Shown piece after piece: positions 23,211 through 33,028 of a stretch of 64,000 nt of DNA; the first letter of the stretch is position 1, and every line of letters begins with the position of its first letter. The notes below the pieces were generated by a model. It searched no databases. It had not been told where the DNA came from and saw only the letters and a program-made list of their open reading frames with translations. This stretch comes from Erythroxylum novogranatense. Its lineage: Eukaryota; Streptophyta; Magnoliopsida; Malpighiales; Erythroxylaceae. The stretch lies in NCBI GenBank assembly GCA_029891385.1, contig CM057233.1:13767460-13831459 (forward strand). The letters run 5' to 3'. The position numbers and the translations under genes were made by a program.

Positions 23211-23332
23211 GTCTTCATCTTCAACTACTTCTTGATAACTGCTTCTTTCATCTTGATTCTTGATCTTTAAAGAAACGATTATTCAGTTGAGTTATGTAAC
23301 TAACTCAAACTGATTTGATTCTTCGTTTTCGA

Positions 23333-23555
23333 TTCCTTCGTCTCATTTTTGGCTTAGCTTCGTCTCATATTGCTTCCGTCTTATTTTCGCTTCCGTCTCA
23401 TTTTTATTTTTGTCTTATTTTCGCTTCCATCTTATTTTCGCTTCCGTCTTATTTTGCTTTCGTCTTATTTTGCTTTCGCTTCTGTCTCTTTTTTGCTTCC
23501 GTCTCATTTTTGCTCTTCTATCTCATTTTTTCTTCCGTTTCATTTTTGTTCAGCT
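23333..23555. repeat. Minisatellite in U3 of copia D LTR
   Basis: About 12 degenerate copies of a 16-19-base unit close to TTCCGTCTTATTTTCGC. Such U3 repeats in copia elements often act as enhancers; that role here is inferred. The pyrimidine-rich plus-strand frames across it are artefacts of the repeat. Confidence 0.85.
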
Positions 23556-23609
23556 TCATCATTATTTGATTTTTATCAAAATTAATCGTAAAGTCATTTT
23601 GACTGAACA

Positions 23610-24640
23610 CGCCTGTAGCCTCAACTCTTCTAACTCTTGCAACTGCAGCTTTCTTTCCATACCAGAAGATTCTAAATCCATGTTGCACTGCTTGACTGCC
23701 CAATATAGCTTATGCTCTAACTCTATTGGAACGTGGCAAGCTTTTCCATAAATTAAGTGGTAGGGGGACATGCTAACTGGTGACTTATAGGCAATTCGAT
23801 AAGCCCACAATGCTTCTTCTAGTCACAAGCTCCAATCTTTCTTTGATGGCTTCACTATCTTCTCCAAAATGTGCTTCACCTCTCTATTGGATACTTCAGC
23901 CTAACCATTAGTTTGGGGGTGATATGCAGTGGAGAATTTGTGAGTGACACCAAATTTGGAAAACATGTTATCAACTACCTTATTACAGAAATGTGTACCT
24001 TTATCACTCACCACAGCCTTTGGAATCCCAAACCTATAGAAGATGTTGGACTTAAGAAATTTAGACACTATTTGAGCATCATCTTTTCTAGTAGGTACAA
24101 CCTCTATCCATTTGGACACATAATCGATAGCTAAAAGTATATATATATAACCAAAAGAAAGAGGAAAAGGACCTATGAAATCAATTCCCCAAACATCAAA
24201 GATTTCGCAAAACCATAAAGGTTGTTGATGCATTTCATGCCTTTTACCTAACCCTTCAAAACGTTGACATTTGTCACAGGATTAACAAAATGTAAAAGAA
24301 TCTTTAAAAAGGGTTGGCCAATAAAAACCAGATTCTAAAACCTTCCTAAAAGTTTTCTTGCACTAAAATGACCCCTCACAAACCATGGAATGGCGAGCTA
24401 AAATAATGGCATCGAATTCTTCACTAGGTACACACTTCCTGATGACTTGTTCATTGCACATCCTCCATAGATGAGGAGCATCCTAAATGTAACACCTTGC
24501 TTCGCTCTTGAGCTTTTGAGCCTACGACTTAGATATAAAAGGAGGAGTGAGTCCAGTGATGGGATAATTAACTATATGCGCATATCAAGGCTCTTTTAAA
24601 ATTAAAGCACATAAAACCGCATAAGGAAAAGAATCACTAG
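23610..24640 (-). pseudogene. Integrase of Athila element C
   Basis: The minus strand shows the end of the zinc region (CDKCQRFEGLGKRHEM, about 24285-24235). The catalytic core follows: FDVWGIDFIGPFPLSFG, YILLAIDYVSKWIEVVPTRK, GIPKAVVSDKGTHFCNKV and TAYHPQTNG (to about 23905). After a stop near 23903, the C-terminal region LWAYRIAYKSPVSMSPYHLIYGKAC and VELEHKLYWAVKQ runs to about 23615, where copia D cuts it. The residue patterns are those of the Athila lineage of Ty3 elements. The rest of the element lies left of copia D, beyond the window. Confidence 0.88.
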
Positions 24641-25206
24641 TGAGTTCAGAAGGGTCTACTCCCCTTGTATCCTCTGGTAGCCTACTCAAGTGATCAGCTA
24701 CATGATTCGCTACCCCAGCTCGATCCTTAAGCTCAATGTCAAATTCTTGAAGAAGTAAAGCCTATCTTATCAATTTTGGTTTAGATTGTGCTTTCTTGAG
24801 AAGATAGCAAACATCTGCATGATCAGTAAAAATAGTTACATAAGAATTTAACAGATAAGGCCTAAACTTTTCTAATGCAAAAACTATTGCAACCATCTCT
24901 TTCTCTATTGTTGTGTAGTTGATTTGAGCTGCATCTAAAGTTTTCGAGGCATAAGTAATGGGTCTTGAGAGCTTCTCCTCCCTTTGGCCCAACATAGCTC
25001 CTACGACACAATTAGAAGCATCACATGAAAGCTCAAAAGGTAATTTCCATTCAAGGGCAATCAGAATAGGGGGAGAAATGAGTTTAGATTTTAACTCATT
25101 AAAAGCATCTTTACAAGAATTGTCAAAGTCAAAATTTGCATCATTTTGTAAAAGCTTTGAAAGAGGTAATGCAATCTTGCTAAAATATTTTATGAAACGC
25201 CTATAA
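24641..25206 (-). pseudogene. RNase H region of Athila element C
   Basis: The frame holds the RT-RNase H connection (FLGHVGFYRRFIKYFSKIA, about 25225-25170) and RNase H signatures FELSCDASNCVVGAMLGQ, ITYASKTLDAAQINYTTIEK and YVTIFTDHADVCYLL (to about 24785). It continues, with stops near 24760, into LNEFDIELKDRAGVANHVADHLSRL-like sequence around 24740-24660. Confidence 0.86.
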
Positions 25207-26100
25207 AATCCTACATGACCTAAAAATGATCTTATATCTTTAAAACAGACAGGATAAGGCAAAGAAGATATGACCTCAATCTTAGCTTTATCAATGTCAA
25301 TTCCCTTGCTAGAAATCAAATGAGCTAACACTATTCCTTCATTGATCATGAAATGACATTTCTCAAAGTTTAAAATTAAATTCTTTTCAATGCATCTTTT
25401 CAAAAAATTTTCAAGGCTAGCAAGGTAATTATCAAAAGACCACCATAAAAAGTGAAGTTATCCATAAAGACTTCCATGCATTCCTATAAAAATTAATAGA
25501 AAACAACCATCATACAACGCTGGAAAGTCCCTGAAGCATTACATAATCCGAAAGGCACCCTTTGATAAGTGAAGGTACCAAAAGGACATGCAAAAGTGGT
25601 TTTATCTTGGTCCTTTGGTGCAATAGGTACTTGAAAGTACCCAGAGAAACCATCCAGAAAATAGTAATGAGATTTGCCTACAAGTTTCTCAAGCATCTGG
25701 TCAATAAAAGGAAGAGGGAAATGATCTTTTCATGTGGCATCATTTAATCTTCTATAGTATATGCACACACGCTAGGAATTTTGCACTCTTGTTAGGATAA
25801 GCTCATCCTTATCGTTTCTAACCATAATGACCCCATTCTTTTAAGTGACTACATGCACCGAACTAACCCACTTTCTATCAGATATAGGATAGATGATCCC
25901 AGCACTAAAAAATTTGGTGATTTCTTTCTTAACCACATCTAGAATAAGTGGGTTTACTCTCTTTTGGGGTTGTCTCACTGGTTTGGAATCCTTACTTAGA
26001 AGGATCCTATATGTGTAAATAGCTAGACTAATCCCAGGTATGTCCACTAAATTCCACCCTATAGCCCTTCTATGCTCTTTCAACACAACAAGGAGTCTTT
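25207..26100 (-). pseudogene. Reverse transcriptase of Athila C, catalytic motif FMDD changed to FMDN
   Basis: RT begins about 26080 (LKEHRRAIGWNLVDIPGISL), with RVNPLILDVVKKEITKFFSAGIIYPISDRKWVSSVHVV, then HYYFLDGFSGYFQVPIAPKD and TFACPFGTFTYQRVPFGLCN (about 25670-25545). The catalytic motif reads FMDN at 25468-25457, one G-to-A change from the functional FMDD. Stops flank it near 25486 and 25400. KNLILNFEKCHFMINEGIVL follows at about 25390. Both stops and active-site loss show it is dead. Confidence 0.87.
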
Positions 26101-26499
26101 CTTCCTTACCGTTAGATAAGGAATTGACAATTATGACAGGTAATCACTTATTGGACACAAGGAAAGCATATTTTAAAGTAGGGGTAAGGGTTTCAATTCA
26201 ATCACAGTACGTTGCACAGTAGAAGGGATCAATTTATAAAGTTCAAGAGAGAATAGATTACTCCCCTTTTCTTCAACCAATGATAGTTTAGGTTTTATGC
26301 GGTCAACTTTACAATCTCCATCTATTCCCAGCGTTGAACATACTTCATTAACTTCCACGTTAGTGTCAGCCTCCATGGTGCTAGATTCACCTGAAATATT
26401 AACAGAAAACCTTTCTCCTAAGGAATCATCATTGACAATAGAAGAATCCGAAGAATACAGTGTAGAGCTAAAGTAAGCATTTTGGAATTCAAATTCAGA

Positions 26500-26930
26500 G
26501 CAGACATCATCAACAACAATATCAAGCATGTTAACTCCCAAAAGTGAGTAATCTTCATGAGGATGTTTCATTGCTTCATACATATTAAAACACACTTTTT
26601 GATCACCTACTTTTATTGTGATGGTACCTTCTTTCATGCTAATCATGGTGCTAGCAGTCCGTAAGAAAGGTATACCAAGAATCAGTGTGGTGTTATGCAC
26701 AACTTCATAAGACATGTCAAGCACATAAAAATTAGCGGGAAATACCGAACGCTGAACCTGGACCAAAATATCCTCTATAATGCCCACAGGATGCCTAAGA
26801 GACCTATCAACCAATTGGAGAACTATAGATGTAGACTTAAGATTCTTGACTCCCAATGACGTGTACACGGACTTAGGCATGACATTAATAGCTGCCCCTA
26901 TATCTAACAAGGCTCCCCTATAGTAGCTTT
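26500..26930 (-). pseudogene. Aspartic protease of Athila element C
   Basis: The minus frame from 26910 reads LDIGAAINVMPKSVYTSLG, in which the retropepsin DLGAS-type site has become DIGAA. It continues with QLVDRSLRHPVGIIEDILV, NFYVLDM and TLILGIPFLRTASTMISM. This is the gag-pro junction of Athila elements. The following 26500-26110 is a variable acidic linker before RT. Confidence 0.86.
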
Positions 26931-27299
26931 ACCTATAGTGCAAGGGGTAGTGAAAGATCCAGGGTAGTGAAAGATCCAAGGTCTTGGCATTTTATAGGGA
27001 TTTGAGATTTAAACAGGGCATACACATTTGAGTTGACTTGCACTCTTTCATTTGGTCTAAACTTCCTTTTATTGGTATACAGGTCTTTAAGGTATTTGGC
27101 ATAAGTAGGAACCCGTTTCATAAGATCAAGCAAAGGAATATTGACTTCCACTCTACTAAACAAATGAATGATATCTTTCTTATGTTTAGTTTTAGTCATT
27201 CTTTTTCTCATCAAATATGAATTAGGGAAAGGAAGGTCTTTAAGATTTACCTCCTTACCATTGGCTTCATTGGATCCATGCTTGCTTGATTCCTGGTTG

Positions 27300-29005
27300 C
27301 TCTCAGAATTCGCTTCTTTGCTCTTTAAAGATGTGGACTCCTTTTTAGCTAAAAGTGCTATCTTTTTAGAGCTTTCAGACTTCTTGTAGATGTTGAAGGC
27401 AATTCTTCACATTCAATCTCCTCTTCATCTACTCCCTCATCTTGATCGCTGAACCTCACTTGCTTCCCACTTCAAAAAGTGATGGCATTCAAACTCTTGG
27501 GGTTCATAACAGTATTGGAGGGAATAGTGCCACTACTCCTAGCTTGGTGATTACTCACGTTATTGGATAGCTGAGTGACATAGGAGTTGATGTTTTTAGC
27601 CTTTTTCTCCCATTGCTCCATTCTTTCCTCTAGAGCATTGAATCTGGCAACATTTTGCAGAAGAGTCCTGTTGGATCAGAGAAGTTATGGCATTGAAGTG
27701 GTTGTTATTAGAAGTCCTCTCCTCATTCATCAACGCCATCATATTATAGAAGAGTTGATTAGTTTCTTCCTTTGGTGGGATAGTTAAAGCTTGCAATTGG
27801 TTTTGGAACTGGTTTGTGGAAGAACTAACCCCTCCACCTTGTTGAAATCTGTTTGGACCTCGACCTTCTTCATTTCTCCAACTAAGTCTATGATTTGCTT
27901 TTCATCTCTCGTTATATGTATTGGAATAGGGATCCCACTTCTAATTGGGCCGACCTTGATAAACAACAGACACCTCTTCATAACGACTGGGGCAGCTACT
28001 AGAGATATGCATCACTGAACCATAAGTGTCACAACTAGGTGCAGTAAGATCCATAGAAGATGGTGGACGATGCACACTTATATTTTTTAACTCTGCAGTA
28101 ATGAGGGATAGTTGTGAAGTCACTTTACTCTCTAAATAGTCAACCTTAGACTTAAGACTTTCCATTCTTCTGGAGTGAATTGTTGAAGCTCTTAACTCAT
28201 GTAATCCTTTAGTATCCCTAACACTGTACTGCTAGTGATTTAGAACCATTTTTTAAATTATATCCCATGCCTTTACAGCAGTGAGGTCAATCAGCGAACC
28301 TCCTGAAGCCGCGTCCAACATACCCTTTTCTTGACTCTTCAGTCCATCATAAAAGTACTGCACTAACTACTCATTAGGTATCTGATGGTGAGGGCATCTG
28401 GACAATAGATCCTGAAAACTGTTCCAATAATCGTAGAGGGACTCATCATAGTCTTGACGTGCTGAGTAAATCTCTTTTCTCATTGTTGAAGTTATGGAGG
28501 CAGGAAAGTACTTCTCCAAGAATGCCTTTCTCAAATTTGCCCAACTATGGTAGGCATTCGCCACTTGTATTGGAAAGCTCATATACCACTCCCTTGCTTT
28601 ACCCTACGAGGACAGATGAAAGACTTTCCATAACACTTGATTGAGAGAAGCTCCCACTGGTTTCAAGCTCTGACAAATCATGGACAGCGATTGCAAGTGA
28701 ATATAGGGGTCTTCTCCTGTCAAACCATGAAATTTAGGACGAGAGTTAATAAGTAATCCTTTAACCTCAAAATTCACATCAAAATTAAGCCAAGCAGTAG
28801 TAAAAGGATCATAATTCACATAAGATGTAGTGGCTTCCCTAATGGTCCTTCTTCTATGATTTCCATTATTCTCACTAACTTACTCCTACTCCCCATTACC
28901 TCCATTATCACCATTCCTAGGTGGGTTAACATTAAGGTTACAGTTTTCAGTCATTATCTCACCTGCTAATGACTCACTCTCACTACTTGATAGGCTAGAC
29001 TCCAT
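27300..29005 (-). pseudogene. gag: gag of Athila element C
   Basis: The frame begins at ATG 29005 (MESSLSSSESESLAGEIM), after which stops appear near 28893. It then runs TTSYVNYDPFTTAWLNFDVN and SRPKFHGLTGEDPYIHLQ (about 28760-28700), a stop near 28604, then the core gag motifs WANLRKAFLEKYFPASITST and RQDYDESLYDYWNSFQDLLS (about 28550-28400). Later pieces include QLSLITAEL (about 28110) and KEETNQLFYNMMALM. Many frame breaks. Intact relatives form the virus-like particle. Confidence 0.84.
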
Positions 29006-29098
29006 TGAATTCTCCTCTTCAAAGATTACCTAGCTTTTTCCTTTTACTCTCTTCTCCTTTCTAATTTTTCTCAGATGTCTCTCAATTTTAGGGTGGAA

Positions 29099-29423
29099 AG
29101 GTAGAAGTTTGGTTTTTCGGGGCATGAAAAAATGGGAAAATTCAAATATGAATAAAAGAAAACAAAATTGACTTGCAAGCACACAAAGCTAAGTAAAAAG
29201 ATGGGATGCGAAGGATGCAAGTGTATTTGCATATGAGTATGTATGAAAGATTGTACGCACAGGTAGAAGTTTGGTTTTTCGGGGCATGCAAAAATGGGAA
29301 AATTCAAATATGAATAAAAGAAAACAAAATTAACTTGCAAGCACACAAAGCTAAGTAAAAATATGGGATGTGAAGGATGCAAGTGTATGTGCATATAAGT
29401 ATGTATGAAAGTTTGTATGAACA
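29099..29423. repeat. 162-bp tandem duplication in Athila leader
   Basis: Two adjacent copies start AGGTAGAAGTTTGG at 29099 and 29261 and are about 95% alike by eye. They differ at scattered single positions such as GATGCGAAGG versus GATGTGAAGG. Open frames across it are artefacts of the duplication. Confidence 0.93.
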
Positions 29424-29427
29424 GGAA

Positions 29428-29510
29428 GCTAGCCATGGCGAAGAAGTGTTTACCGCGGCGAAGTAGGAAATGTTTTCCGCGGTGAAGTAATAAGTGTTTG
29501 CCCCAACGAA
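29428..29510. repeat. CpG-palindrome cluster in Athila leader
   Basis: The unit GTGTTTACCGCGGCGAAGTA is repeated three times in decayed form (CCATGGCGAAG, ACCGCGGCGAAG, TCCGCGGTGAAG). The same TTCGCCGCGGCGAA-like word forms the cluster in this element's LTR at 34078-34215. Confidence 0.75.
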
Positions 29511-29576
29511 AGTAAAGAGTTAGAAAAAAAATGGAGTTAGTTGCGACAAACTTTCACAGAGAGTGCAAATGTAAAA

Positions 29577-32500
29577 TGTTGGACCCTAAACTTTTCTTGG
29601 AAGTTAGAACTATGGTATGTGAAATGTTGGAAGTTAAAAGATGGAAAATGTAGTTGGAACATGTTACATTGATCATGCTTCGGTGTTTTCACCATAAATG
29701 TTTCTCTAGTTATCCAAATGAGACGATTATTGATTTGGATTAAACTAGAGAAATAGAAATACAAATTATCTGATGAAATTGAGTTCTAATTCAGTCTCTA
29801 AGAAAGTCAATTTTTGGATGGAAGTTGAGCACGAAATATTGTTTCAGTGTAAGGATAGTTCGGAAATGTTTGGGACATAATTGTTAGACTTTTGAACCAA
29901 ATTGAATGATTTTGGTGTCATTAGAAAATTTAGACAATGAGGAACATTTTTCTAGAAGGAAGTGTTAGCAAATTGCTTCAATTGTTCCATGATCATTAGT
30001 TAAGAAGTTAAAGGTATAAGATGTTAGTTTTAAAGACCAAGGAGGGTAAAATTGGAAGGACCAATTAAATGAAGGGTAAAAAGGGAAGAGAAAGAAAATT
30101 ATGGTCTTGAAATAAGAAGAAGAGGGGGAAAAACGTGGAGAGAGGAGAGAATTTTGTGAGAAGCAAAAGAAAGAAGAAAAAACATGGAAGAAGAGAGAGA
30201 GTTCGTGAGAGTGTGCAAGGAAGAAGAAAAAAGGAGAAATCAAGCTTAACAAGGTAAGTTTATCTTCTTCTTGATTTGTTAGAGACAGAGTTAGAGAGAG
30301 AAATTGTTTTGTGTAGAGAATGGGTGTTGGATTGGAAGAAGAAGATTTGAGGGAACCCATTTGATTTTGGGGTTTCTAAGCTAGCTTTTGAGTTTTTTAG
30401 CCTAAATGGACTATGGGTAGGTTAAGATTGTGCTTGATTTATGTTGATTTCATTGGTTGTGATTTTTGAAGTTTTAGGGTTTTATTGAATTGGAATTGAA
30501 AAGGAGAAATTGGTTGTTTTAGGAAATCAAGAAAACCCTATCCAAGAGCAAGAGGAAGGGAGCATTGAGGTTGGATGTTTAAGAAAAATGAGGTAGGTTT
30601 CATGTTTATAATTGAATAATGAGCTATTAAAGCTTTTCCAAATCAAAAGAATGAAATGATTTCAATTACTTCATCAATGTGCAAATATTGCTTTTCAACG
30701 ATTTTAAGATTTTGCTTATTTATGTGTATATGCTAAATTGATTGGATTTGAATTGTTATGAATGTGGAAAAATGCATTGTGATATATGATCATGTTATGT
30801 CATTGAATTATGTCATGACATTTTGATTTGAATGGAAAGAAAAAAAAGCATAAGAATACGAAATTTTGAATGATTGATTTTTAGCATGGTTATGTGCTTT
30901 TGTGTGGGCAAGAGAGGAACCGTTTCGTAGTCACGACGAGATCCAAAAAGTTGACTCTTTTTGTTCACAGTGCAAACTTCGGTTTCTTCTTTTTGTTTCA
31001 CGAAACTCTCGAGCTATTTGATTGTGCATTTGTATTTTGACATGCTATGTTATGATGCAAATTGTGTGTTATGCTTGAATGTCAAAATTACATCAAATAT
31101 ATTTAATGTGATGATGTACTGATTTATGAGTTATGAATGTTAAACTTACATTGATGGATCAAGATAAGATGTGTATGCTTATATGGACATTCAAATATGT
31201 TTGATCGTGTGGCTCATCGCCAATGGCTATAAATAGAATAGTCACTGAGCTTTGTAGCTCAACCCAATATTTTTCCCACTCCTCAGGTGCGGAACAGGAA
31301 GATTAGCTATCCTTGCGAGGCAATTGGACAACTTCGAGATAGTTAGCTTTTGGTTCGAACACTTTTTATGAAGCATGCCAAACTTTGAGCATCTATTTGT
31401 ATTTGTTTTAAAGTTTGTGATGTGTAAATTGTTACGTAATAAAGCTTGTTCTTATATTTACTTTGCTTAGTAATGAGATTGTGAATTTGAGGATTTCATT
31501 TTGTGTATGATTTTGTCATTTTTACAAGTGAGTATGTTGGTACTGAAAGTGGATTGTGTGTGTGTATATGATTCTTCGTTGAGATTGTGAATTGTAGATT
31601 GTCTTAGAATAACATGTTAGAAAGGTTTTATGGGATGAATCATTTGAGGTGAGATTCAAGAGTTAACGAAAAGTAGTTAGTGGTGGAATTGATATGAATA
31701 GATATTGCATTTTGCAAGTTCAAAGGTATAACAATTGTGAACCAACTTCAATGGAAAAACTGGATTAAAATAGGCTGAATTGGACAAAGTGATCTTCAAA
31801 AAAGTTGTAGGTTATCCTCTTAGCTTTCCAAGATATAAAGTATGTAAATTTTGGGTATCGGAGTGAAAAGATATGAGCATGATAAGTGAAGATTTTGTAT
31901 AGGAAGTTTAAACATGACAATCATGGTGAATGATGAGAAAGTGTGTTTGTGATGAGTAATTTGAGTTGAATTTTGGGAGTTTGATGCACCCAAATTGGTA
32001 ATTGAATGTTTGAGGAGTGTTATTACACTTGAAGGGTTCAATTTGGGTGGATTATAAGTGTATATGGTGTTAGAATGGATGTTGGAAGCATTGGAGAGGC
32101 TTTGAAAGGAGTTTTGGGTCACCCATGTCCATTTAACAGATATTAGGTCCGTTTAACGGACCTCCTCGAGTGAAAAAGGACCCTCATCCCAGTGTATGTC
32201 CGTTAAACGGACATCCAACGGACCTTCTCGGATGAAAAAGAGGTGTTTAGCCAGTCTATGTCCGTTAAACGGACATTCATGTCTGACCTCCAAATGAAGT
32301 GATTCTTGAAGCGATAGATTCCTAAGACATATATATATCTCTCCATGAAAATTGGTGGCATTTTGTATTGATTTGAAAAAGTTTGATTGAAAGAAAATAG
32401 GTCGATTGGAAGAGCCTAACGGGGTTATAAACACATGTTAGCTTTTAAAGCATATCTTGATCTATAGAGCTCCGATTAAGATGGTTCTTGCTTCAAAACA

Positions 32501-32816
32501 AACTAGAGACTTAGAGCTTCAATTTCTTTGAAGAAAAAATTGAAATTCTGATTTTAAGATTTCCAAATTCTGTGCTCAAATACGAGAAATGAGTTTGATT
32601 ATGGTGATTGATTTGTATGGGCACACCATTGAACAATTTGTGAGGAAAAATTTTGGGATGTTATGAGAATGAAGACGAACTAATGATGGCTAATGAGGGT
32701 TAATTGAAAAAACCCTACAAGGAAACCCGCTTACGATTTTTGACTCCGAATCGGATAGTTGGACTCAGGGAACGGGGCCCAACACCTTGGTTAGGCTTCG
32801 GAAATAGGGCCCAACA
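29577..32816 (+). mobile_element. Solo LTR B in Athila leader, TSD TAAAA
   Basis: The insert is 3,240 bases from TGTTGGACCCT to AGGGCCCAACA, flanked by TAAAA at 29572-29576 and 32817-32821. It resembles the LTR of element A in layout: a purine-rich leader at 30100-30250, donor AAG|GTAAGTT at 30254, acceptor-like AG|GAAATCAAGAAAACC at 30522 and CTCCTCAG|GTGC at 31286, and the palindrome cluster near its 3' end. Just before its end a second GGGGCCCAACA occurs at 32774-32784, 32 bases upstream, as if the LTR tip had been duplicated. No genes. Confidence 0.9.
32125..32285. repeat. GTCCGTTTAACGGAC palindrome cluster in solo LTR B
   Basis: GTCCGTT-T-AACGGAC and two copies of TGTCCGTT-A-AACGGACA are perfect inverted repeats with a one-base centre. 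A fourth copy, GTCCATTTAACAGAT, is decayed at its CpG sites by C-to-T and G-to-A changes. ACCTCC or ATCCAACGGACC and GATGAAAAAG words alternate between them. Confidence 0.9.
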
Positions 32817-33009
32817 TAAAAAGCTAACTATCAAAGAAAAAACGATATTTGTGTATTTCCAAAATTTATGATGCTATGCAAAATGAAAACCTATACTATT
32901 AACAAGTATGAAGCTAAATTATCTAGAATGCAATCTAAAAAGAAAAGGATCCTAACCTTATTTAGCTGCAAATTGATAAAAGTCAACCTAGAGAACCAAT
33001 TGCTTAGTT
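32817..33009 (-). other. Athila C leader (PBS side)
   Basis: Noncoding continuation of the leader between the primer binding site and the solo LTR B insertion point. Nothing else is seen in it. Confidence 0.7.
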
Positions 33010-33026
33010 CCTCGGTAATGACGCCA
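33010..33026 (-). other. Primer binding site of Athila C (tRNA-Asp type, decayed)
   Basis: The minus strand reads TGGCGTCATTACCGAGG, which matches the TGGCGCCGTTGCCGGGG expected for plant tRNA-Asp except for C/T and G/A changes. It lies two bases from the LTR end. Confidence 0.8.
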
Positions 33027-33028
33027 TT

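Larger units (their letters stand above)
12825..23609 (-). mobile_element. SIRE-type Ty1/copia element D (3' end beyond the window)
   Basis: The element reads on the minus strand: 5' LTR 23609-22721, PBS, gag, protease, integrase, RT, RNase H and then an env-like ORF. The order integrase before RT defines Ty1/copia. The extra ORF after RNase H and the gag type point to the SIRE lineage. It interrupts Athila element C inside its integrase C-terminus (right flank CGCCT, 23610-23614). It is itself interrupted by Tekay element A at 12824 and solo LTR F at 17309-19988. Its 3' LTR must lie before the window, upstream of element A. Confidence 0.87.
22721..23609 (-). repeat. 5' LTR of copia D
   Basis: The LTR is 889 bases; in minus orientation it runs from TGTTCAGTC (23609) to CACTTCA (22721). 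The upstream boundary is where the Athila integrase frame is lost. It has a TATAAATA box at 23210-23203 and a run of short degenerate tandem repeats in U3 (23333-23555). Its partner 3' LTR is outside the window. Confidence 0.85.
29006..29576 (-). other. 5' untranslated leader of Athila C (gag side)
   Basis: Noncoding sequence between the gag start and the point where solo LTR B entered. It holds a 162-bp tandem duplication (29099-29423) and a small CpG-palindrome cluster (29428-29510). The leader continues at 32817-33009 on the other side of the solo LTR. Confidence 0.75.

Noticed and set aside
23315..23751. Overlapping plus-strand frames rich in F, L, S
   Set aside because: They are translations of the U3 minisatellite and the opposite strand of the Athila integrase.
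29071..29436. 121-codon minus frame with repeated FIHTYMHIHLHPSHP
   Set aside because: Translation of the 162-bp noncoding duplication in the Athila leader.
29965..30360. 131-codon minus frame, serine- and phenylalanine-rich
   Set aside because: Antisense of the purine-rich leader of solo LTR B; no domain, composition artefact.
32125..32285. Rho-independent terminators suggested by strong inverted repeats
   Set aside because: Bacterial terminators do not apply in plant nuclear DNA. The repeats are several copies of one LTR palindrome.
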